The notes beneath the pieces are model-generated. The model ran no database searches, was not told the DNA's origin, and was given only the letters and a program-made list of their open reading frames with translations. A DNA stretch of 64,000 nucleotides from Steinernema hermaphroditum (lineage: Eukaryota > Nematoda > Chromadorea > Rhabditida > Steinernematidae). The stretch lies in assembly GCA_030435675.1 (NCBI GenBank), contig CM059625.1, forward strand, positions 12,152,001 to 12,216,000, read 5' to 3'. Below are positions 13,601 through 24,170 of the stretch, piece by piece (position 1 is the first letter of the stretch; every line of letters begins with the position of its first letter). The translations under genes and the position numbers were made by a program.

Positions 13601-13668
13601 TGTGCAAGACACAAATACGATTTGTATCGTTTTATAGATGCGCTTTCACTTTGCATTGGAAATCACAA
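10624..13668. other. intergenic stretch, no gene supported
   Basis: Contains the presumed promoter of the TBC1D22 gene just above 10623. The longest frame (11431-11907, plus strand, 158 codons) has no recognisable domain and no supporting splice context. A degenerate TCTAGG/TCTAAG repeat lies at 12731-12853. Nothing else identified. Confidence 0.45.
12813..12853. repeat. imperfect TCTAGG/TCTAAG short repeat
   Basis: Within 41 bases the hexamers TCTAGG, TCTAAG, TCTAGG and TCTAAG follow each other with short spacers (TATAAG, CCGCTAAG). A further copy of TGTCTAGG lies at about 12730. Simple local duplication; no function inferred. Confidence 0.5.
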
Positions 13669-13947
13669 TCAATAGACGTCGTAGTCACTGTTCCACCAGG
13701 GAGCGAACCCCAGGATCGGCTGTCGCAGCATGTGGTTTAGCGAGCTGCTTTTCCGCATCACTTCAATGATGCGAGGTGAGTCAGCTGAATTCAACGAAAT
13801 ATATGTGGAGTTGCAGATGTTTTTACCTTCGCGAGCCCTGTAGAGAGTGAGCCCTTTATAAAACTCCAACGGAAGCGCGGTGCTTGATCCGAGAAGAACG
13901 GAACAGGCGAGCAAGGAGATCACCGAAGCAACCATCAGTTTTGTCAT
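13669..13947 (-). CDS. small secreted peptide precursor, 78 aa spliced
   Basis: Two exons, 13947-13827 and 13784-13669, separated by a 42-nt GT-AG intron (13826-13785). The intron is a multiple of three and open, so the unspliced frame of 92 aa also reads through; I prefer the spliced form because the size matches other introns here and the splice sites are good (GAAG|GTAAAA, TTCAG|CT). The product starts MTKLMVASVISLLACSVLLG, a clear signal peptide ending near SSTA. The mature part is about 54 residues, with one internal basic pair (MRKSSS) and an unusual C terminus LRQPILGFAPWWNSDYDVY rich in Trp and Tyr. It has no cysteines after the signal peptide, so it is not a disulfide-knotted peptide. 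It could be a neuropeptide or small effector precursor; no family recognised. The ATG follows a TTATAG acceptor-like site (13961-13960). Confidence 0.6.
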   Translation of the reverse strand: MTKLMVASVISLLACSVLLGSSTALPLEFYKGLTLYRAREGKNICNSTYISLNSADSPRIIEVMRKSSSLNHMLRQPILGFAPWWNSDYDVY

Positions 13948-16900
13948 TTTTACCTGGACCTATAAGACAAGCAATTCCAAGAGCTACTAAAACGACTGCC
14001 TTCGAATAAGAATTAGGTCTTCGGAGAGACGCTTATTTATGCGAAACAGGATAATGAGGTTACGGGAATTTATTCAAGAAGTTTAGAATCCGAATACAAT
14101 GGTTGTTTACCGCAATACAGGCCGTTAGGAGGAAGTTTCCCACAATCTATTCAAGAGTGACTGCGAAAACCGACGTGATCATGACGCCGGTCGACATGTT
14201 ACTCAGTCCTAGAAAACAAGTAGAAACTTCCTTCTGAGAGACAATAAACTCGAATACCCGCATTCTGTTTCCAAAACCGAACCGGTACATTAATCGGAAA
14301 AGAACACTTATTCGCGGAGCTTAACAGTATCTTAAGAAGCGAATACATGTTGTAAACATAAGAAAAGAAGGGAACCCCAAATCACGTTAATTCTCTCGAG
14401 GTGAGCCGTTCGGCTCCGCTCTCTTTGTCAATTCATGTCCCTGTTTCAGGAGCAACATCATGAGCGCAAAAGATTCATATTTTTACGAGATGATTGGAGT
14501 CGAATGGAGATCCCTCATAAGAAGACCTTTCCCACACCGGATGGCGAGACTTCGCGAAATTCAAGAAGTCACCGACGACGCACGCGTGGCAAGCCCGGGC
14601 GCGTGCAGATGCATCAATGGTTGGATTCCGGGTTCCTCGAACTGTACTAACTCTGGGCCGGAATAAACAGTTTCAGAACTCCCACATTCAACAACATAAC
14701 AAGTTCTATTCATGTACAGTATATGCCGCTTTTCGAGGCTTAACGAGAATCTGTCTAATTTCATACCTGAACTATCGCAAGAGGTTGCCAGATCAACTAT
14801 GTACTTTATCGCTTTGTATTTCATAATAAGAACCTTTACTATGCAATCCTAATCTACGCTAAGATTTCTAGCCATTGCTGAATCTACCTTTTGCTTGAGG
14901 GAACAAGCACTGTGAACTGCCTTATATCACCTATGCTCGCAAAGTGATCTTAAGTGTTTTGATTTGTGACACAGTATTACTAAAGTTATCCAACATGCGA
15001 ACAAAACTTGTGTACTTCACTTTATGCGCATCATTTAGAAGGAATATGGCAAAAGTTGTTATTTTACCACAACGACTTTGCTGGGAAGCTGAAAAAATAA
15101 TGTCAATTATCTGTACGGTGCTCTTACCCTCGACAGTTTGCATTTCCTCAATGTTGATGGCTTCCCTTTTCGATAATTTCTTCTATTCATTTCAGTTTTC
15201 GGTTTCGACTGTATCAGACATTTTCTTTTTTTCCTAATCAACGATGTTTGCTTTGCATGGAAGCTGTAGCACTTCGAATGAATCACCTAATCAATCACAG
15301 GTTCATTTTCGTTAGAGAATCGCAGTGGTTTTTTCGGTCTTTTTTTCGAAACGCGCAGCTTTGAAGAGACTTGATTAATTAGCGCATTGCTCGCCCTTTA
15401 AAAGTTAATTCATTATGTGAATTGATCGTTCTGTTTATACTCACTCAGTCGGGACGAAACGAATCGTTCCGTATCATGTTGTGTAAAACGGACCTGTCGG
15501 TCCTTCACCTCTCTTTTTACATGTTGTAGAACGGTTGCACAGCAGAGTCTAGATGTTCTAGACGAGAAAAACAGATTGCGACATATAGAAGGCTAGATTG
15601 AACTGTATAATGTATGCTTCTTATCAGTGACACTGATTTTCCGGACCACCCCGAACTTGTCCAAGACGATTGGGGACGTTTCCTTGAGGCCTAAGTGGAT
15701 GGTCGCTAAAAGCAGCGTCGATTCTTCCCGAAGACATGATATGGCGCGCTGTTTTCGAGGCATAATCGACTCTTCGGGTGATTTATTCCGTTTGCGCATT
15801 TCCTCTTCCTTCAGTCATTACAGTTTTCGCTCGGATTATGTTCCAAGCGGGAGCCACAAATATTCGCAATTTCGCCGATCATTTATCATAACTGAATGTT
15901 GGCCATTTCCAGTTTGCCATTCACAGTGATTAATGACTCAGTCAAGAACTGAGACCCATTTCGACTTTTTGTTTACGAGCCGATATATTACATCTCAGTT
16001 CGGGCCGTCGGCTCCATTCGTCGACCGCCTGCGGAGCGGCCTGCCGACAAACAGAGAAGAAACACTCCATCAGAGTCCTTCTCAGCATCTTCCGCCGACC
16101 AACGGTTCTCCCTTGAATGGATTCATACAATGACATCCTCATTTGACTAATGGAATTTTAAAGACCTTCTGATTCCGGGTGTTAGGACATGCAACTGCTC
16201 TCTAAATCGGTTTACATGACCCAGTAAATCTCAGCAAAGAGAGTTTGATCAGCTTTGTTGCTTTCTGGAAATCTTGTGACGTTGTCGGTGGTCGTAGAAG
16301 GTCTGTTGGCGGTACTTACCGTGTGAGACGATTACGCACCACTCCAAAGCCGCCACTGACAAGGTATTCGACACTTTTATGGCTCACTACTTCCGCTGAT
16401 CGCGCAGCTGACGAGCAGAGGAAAACAGCGGCGCGCAGAACAGGGTCTGCGCGCGACCCAGGCCGTTTGCGGCGTCATTTGAGCGCAACTCACATATAAA
16501 TCTCGTCGGCTGCCTTTTTCCTCGTTCCGACCGAAAAAGTCTTGTGTAATTTTTCACGCATCATATCAATCGCTGATTAATGACGCGAGCAGAGGAAGGA
16601 TAAAGAGAGCGAACGACGTGATCGGCGCGCGTACAGGAGCCGCAAGTGGTAGATGTCGTCGTGCAGATGGCCTCCGAGCGTCCCTCATTGTGGAGTTCCG
16701 GAAACAGGAGGACGTCATGCGTCGGCTGATATCTGAGAAATTGAGAGGAATATATTTAAGATGATGGATGAGTGCTTGTCTATGCGCAGTTGCTCAACAG
16801 CAACAAACTATTATTAATTGGTTGCTGTCGGAAATGACGGACGATCTCGGCCACAACAGGGCCTCCGTGGAGCGTCGGCTCTTCTCCTAGACTTCGCAGA

Positions 16901-17402
16901 CCCGCTCTATACTCACATATTTATAAAGAATCAAGTGACACTAAGACAGTGACCGACCCTTACACAGCGCCTTCAAGGCTGATCCCGATACCGACACGCG
17001 AGCAAGTGGTCGCGCAGAAATCAGGGTGATTGTTGCGAAATGTTGTTTGTCTAAAGGAAGCAGAAAAAGGGAACAGGAAGTTCCGTTTGAGTAGGAGAGA
17101 AAGTGCAATTTCGCCAAATACAAATTATTCATTATCGGCGGAACAAATCGGTCGCCCGCGTTCACACACATCACCTTTCCGCTCATCAATCTCGCAGTTT
17201 TTTGCCCGATTCGGTGTGGCGCACTCCAGATGCCGCCTATCAATTTATCACCGATATGTTATTTTTTGTACCGCGAGCACCTTCAACTCTCCAGGTGTTG
17301 GCCGGCGCATCGAAACACGTTTCGGCGCACGAGGGCGCGCGGCCAAGAACACGGCGAGGGCGGCAAGATCAAACGCGTTCCGACTGATCGACTTTGACAA
17401 GT

Positions 17403-17432
17403 GATTGATACAGCTATTGATTGATTGATTAG
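17403..17432 (+). repeat. ATTG tandem stretch with Pbx-like sites
   Basis: TGATTGATAC is followed after a short gap by four consecutive ATTG-type units ending in TGATTAG. It is both a simple repeat and an array of overlapping TGATTGAT sites. Confidence 0.5.
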
Positions 17433-20400
17433 TGTCAAATCAGATTAGAGGCATCATAAATTCGAAGTAAACCAAATCGCACATGCTTGGCTTTGTCTCT
17501 CGCGAACACCGCGTTCTTGTGCGGTTCGCTCCGGTCAGGTTACGGTAGATTTGCACGTTCGCTTGAGCGCCTCCGTCGGCGTGTTGACTCCGCATCGGCT
17601 AATTAGTGATTAACTGTCACAGCGATTCGCCATACTTGATCAAGACATGATTGAATTATCCTTTTCCTTCTCTCCTAACTCGGTTGCGTTCTCCTTTAGT
17701 GTAGTAGGAAATTAGGAAATTGTAAATCTATAGAATGTGCAGAGGTATGACGAAAGGACCGGAAGCCCGAGCAGTGATCAGAGGTGAATTTCCAGTGAGT
17801 ACGGGGCTCTTCGCTACTACGGTTGGAGCGTCTTTCTAAGTTTTGCCACCCGCATCGGTGGAAGGTGCGCAGATGCGCGCAGGATTCAACAGACAACAGC
17901 GCCGATAAGACGCGTCCTACACTCGTAAACGGCAAATAGCAACATAAAACGAAGATTTACGACGCCACGGATGAAAGAAGCCCGACGAAGATACAATTTC
18001 CTACTCAAATACCTATCACGGAGACTGTTTACGACCTCCCGCGACGGGCACCTGATAGCAGCACATTCACCTGATTTATTTGGGCCACGGAGAACAGTAG
18101 CGCGGCTGGAGGCCGTAAAAGAGGCTCCATAAAGGGCGAAGTGAAGAGATCCTAATCCGGCAGGCAATGACACTTTTATGTCCCCGACACTTCGTCATCT
18201 TCGCTGCAATGGGCGCACTCTTAACACGTCGGCCATGTGCTAAAGTCTCTTTGAAGACAATACTGCGAGGAGAAGACGCTGTGGGTTAATCCCATTATTT
18301 CTGCGTGCTTAAGCCGCTTAGGTGGCGATGTTAATTAGTTGTTTGGCGCTCCTTGCGGTTGACCTCGGGTCGGCTAATCTCCTTCGATTCACTCGAGTGG
18401 TGCGACGGCAATTACCGACTTAGTCGGATCCGGAGCGCCCCCTACAGAACCTCTCTCGCCTCCTCTCCAACGCACATGGCGCACTTATCGGATACAGTCA
18501 AGAGTCGTTTCGCTTCTTCCGCGTCATAATACGCATTAATGTATAATGCCGTGGAGTCGAAGAAGCTCCCGAGCTCGTTTGACTCCGATTTGCAATTAGA
18601 GCATATCGTAAAGTCGTAAAACCGATTTTTTCTAATCGAATAAATGATGTCCCCGCTCTTCAGGCTTTTAGGCGTTCGCTCCGTTTCCATTTCTCATCGT
18701 CTTTTATTAGGTAATAATTCTGAATAGTTTTCGGAGGCAAACGGTCGTTGGCGTAGTGCCGTTGGCCGACTTCTTTGCCGACTCTTCCCCTTTCCCGTTC
18801 TGTTTGGATTCGGAGCTTCGAAGCCTGAGGGAGCGGTCGTTGTGCTGCGCATAGGTAACCGCGGTGATTACCAATGGCCTCGACTAGACGACCGCTCTCA
18901 GCGGCTCTCCTGTGTGGGTGTGATTTTACTAGCTGTCGGGATATCATCAATCCTTCTTCTTCATGTGCGATGAGATGATGGAACGGTGCGCCGCGCGTCT
19001 CCCATCGATCACTCTCGCGTTGGACAACAACAAAAAGTGATAATTGTCTCTCTTTCGCTCAACCTCTCCCGCTGCCGACGTCTTCCCATTCGCGGAGAGC
19101 TGAAGGATTTCGAGACCTCGTCACCCCTTATCGGCGCTGTCATCGGCGCTATTAAGTATACACTGCGCGGCATTCGCTCTTACTGTTCGCCAATGCCCGC
19201 CCTTAGCGGCTGATCGCCATCTCTCACCTTGGTGCGTAAATCATAACTTATACGACGCGAGGAGCAGAGGTCCTCACGTAGAATAGCAGACGATCCAAGC
19301 GTCATACCAAAATGTGCTGCTGCTGTTTTCGTGGGAAACATGGAGCAGGCTCGTAAATTATGCTCAACTCGTTGTTTACCACTTAGCGCTCGCTCGCACT
19401 TATCGCTTGCCACTTCGGTGATTGCGCTCGACTCCACTTGAGCAACGTTTTCCCGCTCTTCCCTCAATCACCGCCTCTCGATCTGTCGTCAACTTGTCAT
19501 GTAAGCCGCTTATTTGAGGGCTCTTCACCGACTCAAACTAACTCCCAAAAAGCCGCATTGGGCGGCACGATCAAAGCACAGATTACACTACCTCGCACTC
19601 AGCGTGAGAACATGGCAGAGATTGATGAACGTCAAGGCGACTCGCATATAAGCCTATTAAGTAGAAGACAAATTGAGAGATTAGCTTGCGCAAGGGCACT
19701 TTCACACAGCGGTCGAGATGGCCCATTTGGACAATAGTCCTCACTTATTCTTCTGTTTCTTCGGCCACTTCTTCTCCCTCTTCTTTTGCCACTTATCCCC
19801 CAGAATGCCTCCCGCTTTTTGTGGACGCACAATTACTGTTACGCAATGACGGCCAAGCTCTTTTCGGATGGAGCAGTGTCGTGCGGGAATAAATCACCTA
19901 CATTACCTGGCCACCCACCCCGCGAGTCATAAATTTAAACGCGAAACCTGAAAGACGATGATTTATGCATAATGTCCGATCGGCCACAAACTATTTGGTA
20001 TAAAATTTCGCTTCCATGCTGATTTATGACCGTTCAGTCGAACCATTGTGCCAACGTACCGATTCCAAATGTCCCCTCGGCTCTTCTCCCCATGTACGAC
20101 TGCCTACGGTTTTTGTCGAACGCACACGCTAGCACCTCTTGGAACAACATCAGCTTTCTCACACCTTGGGTAAACAATCGGATGTGCGAAGTCGGCAGAA
20201 AAGATAAGATAGCACCTTGTCACGCTGATAACTTTGAGTGATACCCTTTTGCACCTCCGATTCTGCTTACTGCTGTTGCCATCGAATTTGCTGTCGTCTT
20301 TATTCTCACCTCGCCGGCGTCTCGTGGCGTATTTACTGTCGGCGTTGGACCATTCATCATTTAGGAACTGCATCGGTCGGGATGGCGAGACAGGAGCAAG

Positions 20401-21744
20401 TCCACAGTGTGTTGTCGTAAGATTGCAATCTGCGCCGCTGATCCGATTATAATGTTTTATGATTGATCACTATCAGTTGAGATTATTGTCAAAATCTGTT
20501 TCTCGCCGCCCTCTATTCGTCCATCACGGCCTGAGGGCACGCAAAGGGCTCCAGACCACCGAGGTTCTCGGAGGGAGGGACCAACACCTGGCTCTGCCCT
20601 GATTGACCGGCAATTGGTCCTTGCGATGAAGAGGATGTTTTGGAGGCGTCAGATGTTTAGTCAAAGCATTGTCAATATTTGCTGCTACTTGTTGCTTTGA
20701 GGTGTTGTACCCCGGTGCCCGCCCCGAGCGGCCAATTAACAGTACTCTCATCGGCGCTGCGGGCTGACGATTGGGCGTTGCGGGGTGCCTTGGAGTGATC
20801 AGGCCACGCCTCCTCGGACGGCGGCATCTTTTCATCTCGCGATGCCCGGGGCACCGCCTCCTTGAATTGCAGATCATCATCAACACCGCACTGCTGCTGC
20901 TGGATGCTACTCCGCGAGTACGCGCGACCGATCTTGTTCTCGCTTCTTTTGTTCTTTCCGTTCGGTCGCGTTTACCTCTTACCGTTTTGCATGCATATTA
21001 CTGAGTGACTCATCCTACTCACAAATCTTCCGCGACAGCCGATCTTCGCGCCTCTTTTACAGTTTCTCTTCCGCGATTAGCTTCCGTTCCAACCGATCCC
21101 TCGTCTCTAATGCTAACATCTTCACAAACATTAGTTCACTTTTCAGAAATTCCCTCTTCGCTTCACTTATTCTCCTTGAGATTTGTTGCAAATTGGCTTC
21201 GAATCTCACCAGCCGCTAACATTAAAATGGTTTCTACCCACAGTAATAACCAGTACCTCTCCGATTGCTTGCCAACGAACCCGGTTAGTGACTTAGTAAG
21301 ATAGTTAGTTGGATGCTTCCTTCTGTCTTTCCTACCGTGTCCCATTTGTCATTCACTTGTCTCCGCTCCCATCCCTTCGAGCCACCTATTCGGCGCCCGC
21401 CCATCTCCCTCCCATCATCTGATAGCGCGACGTCGTTCATCAATCTTACCTGATCATCGTCCTAATATTTCAAACGACAGTTTGCGCGCTGATTGATGGA
21501 GCTTTGTTTTTGCCAACCCGTGGACTCTTTTTCATCCACCCGCCCTCTCCCATTCTGCGTCGTATATTTGATTTATGGTCCTTTTTCCAACAGCCAAGCA
21601 CAACTCATTAATCTTTCGCACAACTAACTGTCATATATTATTCCTCTCTCTTTAAGCGTCGTCTTCAGCGATGTAAACAGTCGTTCCGCAAATCTCATCC
21701 ACTCCACTCTTCGGTGTACCATCTCATCGTCTCTTATCAATTTC

Positions 21745-21746
21745 AG
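21745..21746 (+). promoter_or_regulatory. splice-acceptor immediately before the tlp-1-like ATG
   Basis: The start codon at 21747 directly follows TTATCAATTTCAG, a strong nematode 3' splice site. It is either a spliced-leader trans-splice acceptor or the end of a 5' UTR intron. It supports the choice of start codon. Confidence 0.55.
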
Positions 21747-23043
21747 ATGGACAACAATAAGAGCCCCTTGGCTATGTTGGCGAAAACGTGCGAAACTATA
21801 GGGTTACCCGACCCCCCAACCAAGAAACTCTCCTCTCCAAAGTCGAAGGACTGTTCGCCGGCGAGTTCAAACGCTTCGAGCGACAAAAAAGACGACATGT
21901 CCCCGAATTCCATCAAAGCCAAGAAGGACGTCGACAGTAAGAGCCCTCGAAGCACTTCTGTCAACGACAAGAAGGTTGGTTGTTGATGGTCGCCTAGATT
22001 AGTTTGTTTATGCAAGCGATTACAGGTGTTCGGTAGCGAACCAAGCACTTCGATGTGTACACAGTTTGGTCCCGCGTTTCCTATGATATCCCGCTGCTTC
22101 CCTGGCATGGCCGCGTTCCCTGGAGCAACAGCGTTCGCTATGCCGTTTGCGTACCCTCCGACGGGTCCCTACATGCCCCCAGGAATGCCATTCCCCGGTG
22201 CTCCCGGAACCATGCCTCCAATGCCGGGCCATCACAACGGACGCCCCTGTGTGACTCCTGGATGCACCACGTGTGCCCCTGTGCTCGCGCCCAGCAGCAC
22301 CGACATGATGATGATGCCGAACATTGCTCAGTCTTTCTTTGCTGCCTATTCGAACCCTCTGCTGGCAGCCGGAATGACCGCTGCAACAAGCGTTCCCACA
22401 AGGTAAGTATTCGTGTTAGTCAGTGGTTTACAGCCACTGTACTACGTCCTCTATTTACACTCATTCATCTGTTTTCTATTTTAGCATGGCTTCTCAACTG
22501 GCCGTTTATCAGTCGATGATGGCAGCGGCGTGTGGTCAAAACAAAAATGTGTGCAGTTTTCCTGACCCCAGCGGACAGAACGGTCACTGTGGAAAGAGCT
22601 TCGCCACCTCTGATGAACTGACTGCCCACATGAAGTCCCACATGACCGGCGCTACCGTGCCTTCTACGGTATCGTCTTCGCCTTCCGCCACAACTCCCGT
22701 GAACACTCTCAACGGTTCAGTGGCCCCCGCAATCAGCCGTGCAGAGACCCCGAAGAAAGCCAGAGCGAGTCCCAAGGCTCCCGGTATCATGTACAATAGC
22801 AACGCCACCGCCGCCGCAATGCGATTCCATCCCTACATGAAGAATCCTGCCGCCGCTGCAGCCGCTCAGATGATGGCCGCCAGCGCAACGAGTTCTCCGG
22901 TCGCCTTGAACGCCGCCATGGCAGCTTCCATGGGTGGTGCCGGAATGCCTCCGTTTGGAGTTCCGATGCCTCCATTCAACCCGGCCGCGCTCCAAGCCAT
23001 GTATGCTCAGCAGCGACTCATGGGTACCATGCCTCACCCGTAG
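21747..23043 (+). CDS. tlp-1: NET-family zinc-finger transcription factor (TLP-1/NocA/Elbow/ZNF503-703 type), 387 aa
   Basis: Exons 21747-21974, 22026-22402, 22485-23043; introns 51 and 82 nt, frame kept. Three family hallmarks are in order. First, an N-terminal motif SPLAMLAKTCETIG followed by PDPP (residues about 6-24), equivalent to the PLALLA-TCS-IG motif. Second, a Cys-rich buttonhead-like motif CVTPGCTTCAP near residue 153. Third, a single atypical C2H2 finger VCSFPDPSGQNGHCGKSFAT followed by SDELTAHMKSH (about 219-250), with the long Cys-Cys spacing typical of this family. The rest is low-complexity Pro/Met/Gly and Ala, including runs AAAAAA. Members act as nuclear repressors with Groucho-type partners in cell-fate and appendage or tail-tip patterning. 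It is the only gene in about 22 kb, in line with a regulator that has extensive cis-control. A poly(A) signal follows at 23404. Confidence 0.9.
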
Positions 23044-23403
23044 ACCAGCCAAACCCTAGTCTTTCTCTCTTCTACTGTCTCGGTTATGTATTCTCTCACT
23101 CTCGTACACTCACGAGTCGTTCGTCCTCCGGGTGCTTCTTTCCGCTAGAATCTGTAGGAAAACATTGCATCTTTCCCTGTATTTGTGTGAGTCGCAAAGC
23201 GGTGTTTCTTCAGAGTCTGTGTCATCGCAATTTCTCCTTCTTCTACGGGTCAACTCTCCTACAAATGACTCAACTCTCTTTCCACCGATAGTCCCATCCA
23301 CTGTTCTGCTTTAAGATCTTCTTGGGGAACTACCTTCATTTTGTACATAGTCTTCTATTCGGTATCCTTCAAAGTGATAACTATATTCTGCATAGCGTTA
23401 TCT

Positions 23404-23409
23404 AATAAA
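23404..23409 (+). terminator. poly(A) signal of the tlp-1-like gene
   Basis: AATAAA about 360 nt after the stop codon at 23043, on the coding strand, in an otherwise non-coding AT-richer tract. Confidence 0.6.
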
Positions 23410-23984
23410 AAGAGTCTATTATTATCTACTAGCACCCAAGAATCGAGTCCAAGAGGACTATAATTAGGCATGACAAGAGCGCTTTGACGGTGCGGCTCCA
23501 CTTGACGCATTTCGTCACTCGAGAGGCAATCATCCTTCGGACGGCACTTGAGTCAATCTGTTAGCACTCAGCAGCAGTCGAACACAATGGTGACCTTGCC
23601 GTAAGGGGCGAACGAAGCAGCGAATGAACCAAAAAAAGGACTAATTTATTGATGAGACTAATCACTCATGCGCGCGGAGGATTGCGCGCGCGGAGACGTT
23701 TCTTTTTTAGAACGTTTTTGTGCGGCCAAAGGAAAAAGTTAGCTTGCTTGTGAAGGAAGGAAGGAACCGCGAGCTGATGATAAACAACAGGAGCTTCGGT
23801 GATGGATTGTGTGATGCATCTTGAACGAATTTATATCGCTGATTGATGCGTCGTCCTCTTTCGTCTTTCGTTGCCCCCAGCCCGTTCCCAAAGACCGTAG
23901 AACTTGACCGTACCGGTCCATGTCGCCCACTACTGCCCCGCAACAAGCATTACAAAAAACAGTGACATGTTTAGCGAAGAGAAC

Positions 23985-24170
23985 AGATTAGCGCGACGGA
24001 CGCGCGGATAATCTGATAATTTGCGTAGCGGCTAATAATCGATGCTAATCCTAATGTGTGTGCGTCCGTGTTTGGCGATCGCCCCGATCGGCGGATTATC
24101 CGCACAGGCGGTGTGGCCAAGAGAGGAAAACCTCTCATTTTCTGTCGCTCTGTTCCGACCGATTATCTGA
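23985..24170. promoter_or_regulatory. candidate enhancer: cluster of GATTA/TAATCC homeodomain cores
   Basis: Within about 185 bases there are at least six GATTA-type cores: AGATTAGCG, CGGATAATCTG, TAATAATCGATG, CTAATCCTAATG, the near-palindrome GCGGATTATCCGC (24091-24103), and CGATTATCTG. These are the cores of K50 (Otx/Pitx-class) homeodomain and GATA factors. It lies about 1 kb downstream of the zinc-finger gene. Function is inferred only. Confidence 0.3.

Larger units (their letters stand above)
13948..21746. other. gene-poor region upstream of the zinc-finger gene
   Basis: No coding exons recognised over about 7.8 kb. Open frames are short and mutually overlapping. It holds several Pbx-Hox-like motifs TGATTNATG on the plus strand (15927, 16574, 19959, 20020, 21490, 21569), a TTGA/TGAT tandem stretch at 17403-17432, and many TAATTA-like homeodomain cores. 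This is consistent with cis-regulatory DNA of the downstream developmental regulator, but that is inference. Confidence 0.45.
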
